A stretch of 64,000 nt of DNA from Pseudomonas sp. N40(2020) (GTDB taxonomy: Bacteria > Pseudomonadota > Gammaproteobacteria > Pseudomonadales > Pseudomonadaceae), in NCBI RefSeq assembly GCF_014472415.1, contig NZ_JACSZV010000017.1, forward strand, positions 48,723 through 112,722, given 5' to 3'. The notes beneath the pieces were generated by a model, which was not told the origin of the DNA, searched no databases, and worked only from the letters and a program-made list of their open reading frames with translations. The position numbers and the translations under genes are program-made. Every line of letters starts with the position of its first letter. The stretch's first letter is position 1. This document shows positions 36,801-43,770 of the stretch, one piece after another.

Positions 36801-37958
36801 ATGAGCAGCATTTTTCAGCGTCCTGAACTGGCTGAGTCAATGGCAAACCAGCTTCTCAATCCAGGCGTACTCGACGAAGGTCTGCGCTCAGGCCTATTTC
36901 TATCTGGCCTGCGCCGCACAGGCAAAACGACTTTTCTGAGAAACGACCTCATCCCATCACTGGAAGATGCAGGTGCTTTAGTCATCTATGTCGACTTATG
37001 GAGCGACACTCTGGCCAACCCGGCAACGCTGGTGCACAACGCCATCCGGAAAACCCTGAAAGACCTGCAAACGCCGGGCTCCTCTGCCTTGGAAACCTTC
37101 AAGCGCGTCAGCAATGTTGAAATCGGCGCTGCTGGATTTAAGTTCGGCTTCAAACTCGACAGCATTGGCAGCGCCGACGGCCCGACACTGGCCCAAGCAC
37201 TCACCGAAGTAGTAGATCAAGCCAAGACTGATCTGGTGTTGATCATTGACGAAGTGCAGCACGCCATTTCCTCAGACGACGGTAATCAACTGCTGCTGGC
37301 ACTCAAAGCCGCCCGCGATGCAATCAACCCCCGCCCCAATACTCCCGGCTACTTTCTGTTCATCGGAACCGGCTCCCACAGAGCGCAAGTCAGCGAACTG
37401 ACCGCCAAACGCAACCACGCCTTTTCCGGGGCCACGTCAGCAGCCTATCCATTGCTGAAAGGCGATTACGTTGAATTCCTGCTCAACCGACTCGCAATGA
37501 CAGTGAAGAAGGACAAGTTGCCGTCCCTCGAAACCGCTGTCGAAGCGTTCAACACTTTGGGAAATCGACCTGAAGAAATGCTGAAGGCTCTACGTCAACT
37601 TCTGCAGCAAGAGGGTGAACCCGATCTGTTTCTACCCGTAATAGCCAGCACACTGCGTTCGGCGGCGGCGAGTATCGAGCTGGAAAAAGTCGAGCAACTG
37701 GGTAGCCTGGCTCAAGCCGTTTTCAACAAGATCGCATCTACAGAAGGCGATGCTCGCGGAATTTTTTCCACAGACGCAGCGGCTGAATATTCAAAGTCAG
37801 TCGGGCGAGAGGTGCGGGTCGAAGAGATTCAACCGGTAGTGATTGCGCTGGTTGCCGAGAACATCATCATGCGACGCGGGCATGGGATTTACGCGATTAC
37901 AGATCAGTTTGTTCAAGAGATCTGGCTGGAAGAACGGGCTTTGATTGAAGGAAGTTAG
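36801..37958 (+). CDS. AAA/STAND-like P-loop ATPase of the island
   Basis: A 385-residue P-loop protein. Walker A is at 36-44 (GLRRTGKTT), Walker B is LVLIIDE ending at E151, and a sensor-like FIGTGSHR lies near 190. The C-terminal 90 residues read as a winged helix (VVIALVAENIIMRRG). This architecture resembles archaeal-type and STAND ATPases (AAA_22/ATPase_2-like) found as solitary accessory genes. An AAGG site sits nine bases before ATG 36801. The upstream inverted repeat AATTAT/ATAATT (36751-36770) may be an operator. Function unknown; nucleic-acid or defence signalling is possible. Confidence 0.75.
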   Translation: MSSIFQRPELAESMANQLLNPGVLDEGLRSGLFLSGLRRTGKTTFLRNDLIPSLEDAGALVIYVDLWSDTLANPATLVHNAIRKTLKDLQTPGSSALETFKRVSNVEIGAAGFKFGFKLDSIGSADGPTLAQALTEVVDQAKTDLVLIIDEVQHAISSDDGNQLLLALKAARDAINPRPNTPGYFLFIGTGSHRAQVSELTAKRNHAFSGATSAAYPLLKGDYVEFLLNRLAMTVKKDKLPSLETAVEAFNTLGNRPEEMLKALRQLLQQEGEPDLFLPVIASTLRSAAASIELEKVEQLGSLAQAVFNKIASTEGDARGIFSTDAAAEYSKSVGREVRVEEIQPVVIALVAENIIMRRGHGIYAITDQFVQEIWLEERALIEGS

Positions 37959-38085
37959 GCCGCAGGCTGATCTTGATCAGTTAAGACATCTGCGAGGCAG
38001 CTCGGGAGCATCATGTGAGTCCACACTGACTCGTAAACCAAATCGACGCGCGCCTGAGCGCGGCGAAAGATCGAGGAGTCAAGTG

Positions 38086-38322
38086 ATGTCACACCACAAG
38101 AACACCATTGAATTACGCGAAAAAATTGAGGAGTGTGGACACTCACTTTCATTGTTCATCGACCTTTGCACCGCCGATGTACATCTCAATCAACGCAGCA
38201 AACTGGCCTTGTCAGAATACGGAAAAAACTGCATGGAGGCCTTTGAAGACGCTGAAAACCTGCTTCGCAGCCAAAACGAAGCGCAAACCGATGCGCCCCA
38301 GCCCTTGCGGCGCACCGCTTAA
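38086..38322 (+). CDS. Small island protein, function unknown
   Basis: A 78-residue, mostly helical protein (MSHHKNTIELREKIEECG..., with ALSEYGKNCMEAFEDAENLL). ATG 38086 is chosen because a strong GAGGAG site lies seven bases upstream; the frame extending back into the ATPase gene lacks one. I recognise no family. In genomes of this group, small helical proteins next to DUF6124 genes are common, so the two may be partners (inference). Confidence 0.6.
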   Translation: MSHHKNTIELREKIEECGHSLSLFIDLCTADVHLNQRSKLALSEYGKNCMEAFEDAENLLRSQNEAQTDAPQPLRRTA

Positions 38323-38544
38323 AATACGCCCGCCGCAGGCGCTCGCGTCACCAGACGCGGCGTCACGCCGTTATCTGACAGACACTCCCACACCCATAAT
38401 CCGGAGTTACACATCGATTGGCGCACACGTTTAAAAACACTCTGGGTTACGCCCAAAGGCCCACAAAACCTTGCGCCGCTGCCTACGCGTACGCCAGAAT
38501 CCGCCGGCTTGTGCGCCTTGGAACCCACCGGTACCTTGAGCCTG

Positions 38545-38766
38545 TCACTGCCCATCAGTGATCGGGTTTAGTAGCCCGTGGTCCACCCAGGGCGCATAGC
38601 GCATCAGACAGTCAGGCATTTATTCGCTTGCACTTTATGGTAGCTGTGCGTAGGGCGCTTTCGAGCGCGCCGGCTCCCTGGGTCCCCGGTCTACTAACCT
38701 GCGCACAGCTGCCACCTCTCCTTTTAGTAGAGAAGCGGTGTTGGCTCCTACTTTAGGACCCAGAGT
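38545..38766 (+). promoter_or_regulatory. Structured leader RNA before the DUF6124 gene
   Basis: Several base-paired elements in a row. Hairpin TCACTG (38545-38550)/CAGTGA (38556-38561). Hairpin CGGG (38563-38566)/CCCG (38575-38578). A 12-bp closing helix GGTAGCTGTGCG (38639-38650) with CGCACAGCTGCC (38702-38713, one G-U pair) that encloses a UUCG-capped stem, GCGCT TTCG AGCGC. Finally TCCTA (38746-38750)/TAGGA (38754-38758), which buries the AGGA ribosome site. This suggests a cis-acting RNA controlling translation. From memory, comparable leaders precede other Pseudomonas DUF6124/DUF3077 genes. Confidence 0.6.
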
Positions 38767-39150
38767 ATGTTCAAGATAACGCCAAACCCGCCGGGCACTG
38801 ATCCGGCAGCCATCGCAGATCCAACATCCCCCTACGAATCGCCCGATTCGAAAAAACTCAACGACGCGGCCAATCGCGCGCTTGATCATTATTTACTCCC
38901 ACCCACGGCCCAGATCATGGCCACACCATATCGACCCAACCGCCTCTACATGGCCAACCCAGAGTCCGGCGCCGAATCCTTGTTAGTGGATGCGACTGAA
39001 ACCCTGGGATCCGCCAGCGTGATGCTCGGCGACTTCGCCGGTGTACTGGAGGGCCACCATCGTAAAACGCTGCAGGGCATCGCCCAAATCGTGATGCGGG
39101 CAGAACTGGCGGTCAATCAGGTGCTGGATAAGTTAGTACCGACTGAGTAG
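38767..39150 (+). CDS. DUF6124 family protein
   Basis: A 127-residue Pseudomonas-specific small protein. The N-terminus is Pro-rich and disordered (ITPNPPGTDP, then SPYESPDSKKLNDAANRALDHYL), a pattern I associate with DUF6124. The C-terminal half is a helical bundle (LLVDATETLGSASVMLGDFAGVLEG). ATG 38767 follows an AGGA site by eight bases that is paired in the predicted leader. The function of the family is unknown. Confidence 0.75.
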   Translation: MFKITPNPPGTDPAAIADPTSPYESPDSKKLNDAANRALDHYLLPPTAQIMATPYRPNRLYMANPESGAESLLVDATETLGSASVMLGDFAGVLEGHHRKTLQGIAQIVMRAELAVNQVLDKLVPTE

Positions 39151-39183
39151 CAAAGCGTAGCGGCGAGAGTTCATCTCTCGCCG

Positions 39184-39438
39184 CTACTTCAATGAGCCCA
39201 GTTGATCAAAAAGATCACGCTGTGTGTCGCGGGAAAGTGTTCGCAAGCGGTCGAATAAAAGTCGATCAACAGCCTGAGATGAAGGGCTGAGCGTATGTGA
39301 AAACGTAAGACTAGCCACCCAAGTGTGCCCGCACTTTACAGAGCCACATTGGCAGTAAAGTCGAACGAACTCTAATGACAGATCGTCGCAAGACACAATC
39401 CTTCCTTTCTCCCCACATGATTTGCAGTGCACTCGCAT
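39184..39438 (-). CDS. Ogr/Delta-like zinc finger protein
   Basis: An 84-residue protein with the exact spacing C5-x2-C8-x22-C31-x4-C36, the zinc-binding signature of the P2 Ogr / P4 Delta late-gene activators, followed by HTWVASLTFSHTLSP, which matches the conserved segment after the last Cys. Ogr/Delta proteins recruit RNA polymerase to phage late promoters. ATG 39438 is preferred to an ATG 12 bases upstream because a GGGGG stretch precedes it. Here no late phage genes adjoin, so it is a relic of a P2-like phage or satellite, or a regulator acting on one elsewhere. Confidence 0.8.
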   Translation of the reverse strand: MRVHCKSCGEKGRIVSCDDLSLEFVRLYCQCGSVKCGHTWVASLTFSHTLSPSSQAVDRLLFDRLRTLSRDTQRDLFDQLGSLK

Positions 39439-39927
39439 TAGCGCCCCCATACAAGTAGTTAAGAAGCACCAACTTTATCATCTACCATTGCAAGGTCGCG
39501 CAAAATTTCAATTACTTATTTTCAGATGACTTATTCCAATTAATCATAAAAACCTGTCAGATCTGACAGTGGCCAACAGCAGACTATTTAGCAACAATAA
39601 CCTTGCAACTCAGATCACCATCACTTGATTAGAATTAACTGCTACCCCCCTTTTCTGGTCCCGCCCTTTTCTGAAATACCGAGCAACCCAATCGCGCCCT
39701 CGAAAGCTGAGATATTGTGGAGCATGCAGCCATCTACAGAAAAGAATTCCTTGATGGCAAAGCATTATGAACTTGGATGAGATCTGGATCTGTGGTCACC
39801 GATCTCTTCACCAAACCCGACGGCAGGGACCGACGACCCCACTCGTGTAAGTCGGCACAAAAACAGTGTTATTTCTGAGAGCGGGCACCACCCCGGCAGC
39901 CTGACTTTAAGAAGCCTAGATATGCAG
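39439..39927. other. 489-bp non-coding stretch in the island
   Basis: AT-rich, with no gene I can support. It lies between the Ogr-like gene's start and the end of the GHKL-nuclease gene. The promoter for the Ogr-like gene should be on the minus strand in the left part. A 62-codon minus-strand frame (39765-39953) overlapping the GHKL gene looks spurious. Confidence 0.35.
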
Positions 39928-41913
39928 CTAGGCGACCATTTCTTTCGGAGCATCAGAGGTTCTCACCGCAGCCACTATGTCGTCTGCAGAATCATGCCTG
40001 CCATCATTAAGCCGCTCCAATTCGAGTTGGAGATTTTTATTTAAAAAATCGTGTTTCAACTCAAATTCAGTAAAAATCTCACTCCATCTAAATGCGTACA
40101 CCCGATACTCACCAATAAACATCAATCCAGGCTCACCATGATTTTTATGACTCTTTATCTGGCTTTCAATATAGCCAGTTGAGTCAAATTGATTTCCTAT
40201 CAAATAAAATTTCCAATCCATATTGGATCCATTAAACTGATCAATCGATCTAATTACCTGGTAATAATCATAAACCTGATCAAACTCTTTCTTGCCCAGA
40301 CGAATATTCGTAGGATGCTTTAACTCAAGAACAATGTTCTCTACTATGCTTTGCTTCTTCCCTTGCCTAACAAGGAACAAATCCATTTCTCTGTTTTTGC
40401 TCTCATGATCAACTGCGCCCTTACTATCTATCCCATGCAGCAAATATGTATATCGGCGTAAAGCCTCTTCAAATTTTGGCTCAGCTGCGGTTAGAAGTTG
40501 GTACTCCTCACCTATAAGCCAGTAATTCTTCTCCATCATCTTCTGTAGATGCGGGACTTCTCCGGCATACATATTCGGATCGAATACCAGCTTTTTAAAT
40601 TCCGCGACAGACTTATATCGGTCGCTTATCAACTCGATGGTGTTTACTATCGATGACATTTTGGTTGTCTGCAGTTGACGCGCAAAGCGCTCCCTCTCCC
40701 CTGAGGACAATTCCACTACACCGTCAAGTATTTTAAATAAGTCCTCAACCTCACCGCTGTCAACAATTAAAGATATAAATCTTATGAAGGTCACCTTTTG
40801 AGTAGGGTTCAAATTGGAAAATATTTTTGGCTCTACCTGATAGAGTTGAGTAATGATCTCTTTTAAATCTTCATGCCGCGCTAGCTCCCAATTATTCTTC
40901 GAATTAAAATCAGGAAAGTAGCCTTTAGCCTCAAACTCTTCTACTAGTTTCTTAGCATGATCAACAATGAAAGGTTTACGCTTACTTCTCAAAAATGAAT
41001 TAATGTTCTTTATCAGCTCCTTGAACTCCTCAGATTGATCCGTCCTAGAGGATAACAGATCAATTTGCCCGCATTCCTTGCCAACACTAAAATCTTTGAA
41101 GTAATCACTCACCACAAAAACACTATGATAAAACTCATCACCTTTATTATTAAGAGTCGTCGGACGTGAGTACTTAAATCCACCCACAAGATCTGAACAA
41201 TAGAACCTGGAGAAATGGCGATTCAACTTTCTAGACCACCTTACAAACTTAACATCAAAGAGGTGATCAGTAATATTTAGAGTAAATTTCTCCGAATCTC
41301 TAACGAGAGACTCACAGGGTATATCAGCGCCATTAATGCGAATCGCAAAACCTTGATCTCTTTTCAGTTCCAACAGCCATGCGAAATCCTTAATCAGATA
41401 TGAAGTCAACTCATCCTTAATGTAAGACTCAGACAGGCCGATAATATTTTCAAAACTAACACACGTACCTACCTCTCTACCGGAAACTTTTTCCTCAGAA
41501 GAGAAGCTGTAGTTATCAATATCATCATCGCTTACTTTAATTTCATACTCATATACTTCATCACCGCTGGCATATCGGGTTCTCCATATTGCTCTTTGTG
41601 CAAAATGGAAAAAGGTCAAGCGCCCAAGGCCATTTTTACCATGCACAAGCGAGTGTTGCACCTCAAGATCTCTTTTTTCAGAAGATAGAATAGGCTTAAA
41701 CTTATTCTCAACCTGAAGGTGTGGAATTCCCGATCCATTGTCCTGCACAGTGAGATATTTGACTCCCCCCAGATCATCAACTTCGTACCTAACATCAACA
41801 GAAGTCGCACCCGCATCAAAGCCATTCCATATATATTCAGCTACAGTCCTATAGGGCTTGATAGCCTTAAGCCTATTTTTAATCCCTTTTGCTTTGACTT
41901 CAACTTTAGCCAT
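39928..41913 (-). CDS. GHKL ATPase fused to a PD-(D/E)XK nuclease-like domain
   Basis: A 661-residue protein. The N-terminal Hsp90/MutL/MORC-type ATPase has its N-box E26, N30, D33 (AEYIWNGFDAGA), D58-x-G60-x-G62 (DNGSGI) and G92-x-x-G95-x-G97 (GKNGLGR), all intact. A transducer-like middle follows. Residues about 460-610 resemble a Shedu/DUF4263-type restriction-fold nuclease: EKNYWLIGEEY, then D511 (EMDLFLV), E530 and K532 (VLELK). ATG 41913 follows an AAGGCGGGG site. Base composition is much more AT-rich than the chromosome. The likely role is nucleic-acid sensing and cleavage in phage defence; this is inferred from domains and island context. Confidence 0.78.
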   Translation of the reverse strand: MAKVEVKAKGIKNRLKAIKPYRTVAEYIWNGFDAGATSVDVRYEVDDLGGVKYLTVQDNGSGIPHLQVENKFKPILSSEKRDLEVQHSLVHGKNGLGRLTFFHFAQRAIWRTRYASGDEVYEYEIKVSDDDIDNYSFSSEEKVSGREVGTCVSFENIIGLSESYIKDELTSYLIKDFAWLLELKRDQGFAIRINGADIPCESLVRDSEKFTLNITDHLFDVKFVRWSRKLNRHFSRFYCSDLVGGFKYSRPTTLNNKGDEFYHSVFVVSDYFKDFSVGKECGQIDLLSSRTDQSEEFKELIKNINSFLRSKRKPFIVDHAKKLVEEFEAKGYFPDFNSKNNWELARHEDLKEIITQLYQVEPKIFSNLNPTQKVTFIRFISLIVDSGEVEDLFKILDGVVELSSGERERFARQLQTTKMSSIVNTIELISDRYKSVAEFKKLVFDPNMYAGEVPHLQKMMEKNYWLIGEEYQLLTAAEPKFEEALRRYTYLLHGIDSKGAVDHESKNREMDLFLVRQGKKQSIVENIVLELKHPTNIRLGKKEFDQVYDYYQVIRSIDQFNGSNMDWKFYLIGNQFDSTGYIESQIKSHKNHGEPGLMFIGEYRVYAFRWSEIFTEFELKHDFLNKNLQLELERLNDGRHDSADDIVAAVRTSDAPKEMVA

Positions 41914-41945
41914 TATCCCCGCCTTACACTCTCACTGATATAGAC

Positions 41946-41973
41946 AACATAGCACGACGTTATATGCGTGCAA
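41946..41973 (-). promoter_or_regulatory. Promoter of the GHKL-nuclease gene
   Basis: Read on the minus strand: TTGCAC (41973-41968), a 16-base spacer and TATGTT (41951-41946), about 33 bases before ATG 41913. It lies within an AT-rich tract. Confidence 0.55.
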
Positions 41974-42252
41974 ATATAGCACCACCTTGAAGCCTTGGCC
42001 ACACCTACACTTAACAACTACAACTTTTCCATCCATCTCTAGGCATGTAGAAATACGCACCACTACATAAAAACGTAATAAAGTTGCGGAATTCAATAGT
42101 ATTAATCTGCTGGGCGTACATTGTAAATATCTCCTTCGACTGCTTAAGTTGATCACACCCGGGAGTCCAGGAAGAAAAGAAGGATATTTTTAGAGATAGC
42201 CTAGCAATGAGCCTAATAATTAATGTATTAGTATCATAAGTTTACGTTCTTT
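41974..42252. other. Right-end non-coding segment of the island
   Basis: About 280 AT-rich bases between the GHKL gene promoter and the right attachment repeat. No gene or integrase fragment is recognisable. Confidence 0.35.
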
Positions 42253-42321
42253 TTCGACTCTTGGTGCCGCACCATACAAAACGAAGCCCCTGCAGAAATG
42301 CAGAGGCTTTGTTGTTTCTGG
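42253..42321. repeat. Attachment-site repeat, right copy (tRNA-Thr 3' fragment plus terminator)
   Basis: A 69-base copy of 36541-36610: TTCGACTCTTGGTGCCG, then CACCA, then the terminator stem with an A-for-G change. Three substitutions and one deletion separate the copies. It cannot be a functional tRNA because only the 3' portion is present. The small number of changes, including a lost base in the acceptor arm, implies an old insertion. Confidence 0.85.
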
Positions 42322-42350
42322 GGTGTCCACTTTTCGTCCACAGTGAATAG

Positions 42351-43031
42351 TCAAATCTCACTGACCTCAAACACAAACGAAATCCTGCGCTGGCTCGCGC
42401 TCCACACATAACGCAGATGCTTGCCCTGCTTGGGAATCGATACCGCCGGTGGCCGGAACGCGGCGACGCATTCGTGGCCGGGTAAGCGCACGCTGTTGTA
42501 GAGCAGCCCCCAGGATTGGGCCTCACGCAGTTGCCGGGCGAATGCCTGGGACGGGCTGTAAGCGTCGGGATCCGGGTTGTGCAGGTCCGGGTAATCGTGG
42601 CGGATATCGTGCAGCGGTTTGACGACCGTGTTGACGTAAGTCCGCATGGTCAACTCAAGATCCGCTTCCTGCGTCGCGGCGAGAAAACGCTCCTGGTGAT
42701 AACAGGTTTCGGCGATGGCGGCTGCCTGGCTGCTGGCGGCGTAGTAGACGCCGAAGGTGCCGTCGCAGAAGCGGCTGCTTTTGCCGATGTGGGTGAACGC
42801 AGCCATGACCGGGGTCGAGCCGAGGCCGGAAAGTCGATCTTCCGGGCGCACTCGGGCGAGCACGCCGGCCTGTTCGGTCAGGCGATCATTGGTCAGTGCC
42901 TCGATGGCGTAGGCGATTTCCAGGTCTTTGGGGTCGAGTACGTCTTCGAACAACGCAATCGGCGGGAAGCTGCTGTTGACGATCCGGTAAGCCCGCGGCC
43001 ACTGCGGATCGGCCAGCGCTGGCGCGTTCAA
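42351..43031 (-). CDS. RES domain toxin
   Basis: A 226-residue protein of the RES family, whose characterised members deplete NAD by phosphorolysis. The conserved Arg (YRI, R16), Glu (AIAETCYH, E108) and Ser (LLYNSVR, S180) that name the family fit, with GSTPVMAAFTH and the FGVYYAA strand between. It starts in the stop codon of the antitoxin gene (ATGA overlap), the usual antitoxin-first order. It ends 30 bases from the right attachment repeat. Confidence 0.9.
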   Translation of the reverse strand: MNAPALADPQWPRAYRIVNSSFPPIALFEDVLDPKDLEIAYAIEALTNDRLTEQAGVLARVRPEDRLSGLGSTPVMAAFTHIGKSSRFCDGTFGVYYAASSQAAAIAETCYHQERFLAATQEADLELTMRTYVNTVVKPLHDIRHDYPDLHNPDPDAYSPSQAFARQLREAQSWGLLYNSVRLPGHECVAAFRPPAVSIPKQGKHLRYVWSASQRRISFVFEVSEI

Positions 43032-43438
43032 CCGCGCACTCCGTCGAGGTAGCGCCGTACATCGGCAATGTCCACAACGCGCCCGGCCAGCATGTAATCC
43101 AGCGCGGTTCGACCATTGAAAGGCGCGGCGGTGTTTGGACTACTGACCCACGTATAAGCGCGCTCACGGCTGTTGCTGAAGATGATGCTCAACGCCTTGT
43201 GAATCCCCATCAGATAGGAGATGCGCTCAAGGGTGTCGTGGGGCAGGCGCACGTTCGGCGGCAGGTGTTTGTACTTGTAGAACGTGGTGTTGCCGACTCC
43301 ACCGAGCAACGTGCGTTGCTGATCGGCATTGCAGCCCCATCGCTCCATGAGGTTGAAGAAAAACTTCAGTGCGACGCGACCGGCTTCGGGGGCGTCGAGT
43401 TGTTCGCGTGGGGTGAGGGCTGGGGTTGAGGTGGGCAT
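43028..43438 (-). CDS. Xre/MbcA/ParS-type (DUF2384) antitoxin
   Basis: A 136-residue antitoxin with an N-terminal helix-turn-helix-like region (ALKFFFNLMERWGCNADQQRTLLGG, shortened here, with TTFYKYK) and the C-terminal DUF2384 toxin-binding helix (FNGRTALDYMLAGRVVDIADVRRYLDG in part). ATG 43438 gives the expected N-terminus; the frame from 43471 adds eleven residues. It neutralises the RES protein and represses the operon, probably through the inverted repeat at 43512-43529. Confidence 0.88.
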   Translation of the reverse strand: MPTSTPALTPREQLDAPEAGRVALKFFFNLMERWGCNADQQRTLLGGVGNTTFYKYKHLPPNVRLPHDTLERISYLMGIHKALSIIFSNSRERAYTWVSSPNTAAPFNGRTALDYMLAGRVVDIADVRRYLDGVRG

Positions 43439-43770
43439 GACCGCCTCCATTGTTAGCTGACATGACTTCAAGCCTAGTACAGATACGGATATTTGTTTTC
43501 TTTTAATCCGCTAACGAATCAGCTCGTTAACCCAATATGCATGTTAAAAACGCCGTGATTTGTTATTTCGCGTGAGTTTTTTTGACCTTCATCACCCCCA
43601 AGTCATCAAAAAACCCGATCCTGTGTCAGCTTCCAGCCATCGGCAGGGACATCAATTCGCTACTAAACCCGCGACAACTATGCTCAGGTGCAGGAATATA
43701 GCCGGCATATGGCGCCGGATCGGCAGTCTCGTAAACAACAATACCCAGCCCACTTCAGAGGGCATTACCC
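43439..43770. other. Divergent regulatory region, TA module / LysR gene
   Basis: 332 bases containing the candidate antitoxin operator, A/T-rich runs on both sides and an AGAGGG ribosome site shortly before ATG 43771. No gene seen. Confidence 0.4.
43512..43529. promoter_or_regulatory. Candidate operator of the RES/Xre operon
   Basis: A perfect inverted repeat TAACGA-(6 bases)-TCGTTA, about 74 bases upstream of the antitoxin start, in an AT-rich region. A related GTTAGC element lies at about 43454-43459. Placement suits autorepression by the antitoxin. Confidence 0.5.

Larger units (their letters stand above)
36565..42321. mobile_element. Genomic island in tRNA-Thr, about 5.7 kb, no integrase
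   Basis: Bounded by tRNA-Thr on the left and a degenerate copy of its 3' end plus terminator on the right. Its genes have no housekeeping role: an AAA/STAND-like ATPase, an orphan 78-residue protein, a DUF6124 protein, an Ogr/Delta zinc finger typical of P2-like phages and satellites, and a GHKL-nuclease fusion. The right half is visibly AT-rich against the GC-rich backbone. No integrase, excisionase or transposase frame is present, so it looks immobilised or dependent on a helper. Confidence 0.78.

Noticed and set aside
38319..38555. 78-codon minus-strand frame (MGSDRLKVPVG...)
   Set aside because: It lies antisense to the leader region upstream of the DUF6124 gene. Similar short frames are probably annotated in other genomes only because the leader RNA sequence is conserved.
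39765..39953. 62-codon minus-strand frame
   Set aside because: Overlaps the GHKL gene end, has no ribosome site and no recognisable domain.
36565..42321. Search for an integrase, transposase or excisionase in the island
   Set aside because: No frame shows tyrosine-recombinase (R..HxxR..Y), serine-recombinase or DDE features. The larger gaps hold only short unrelated frames.
43458..43471. Longer antitoxin start at 43471
   Set aside because: The extra eleven residues cross the regulatory region and are not like DUF2384 antitoxins; ATG 43438 gives the usual length.
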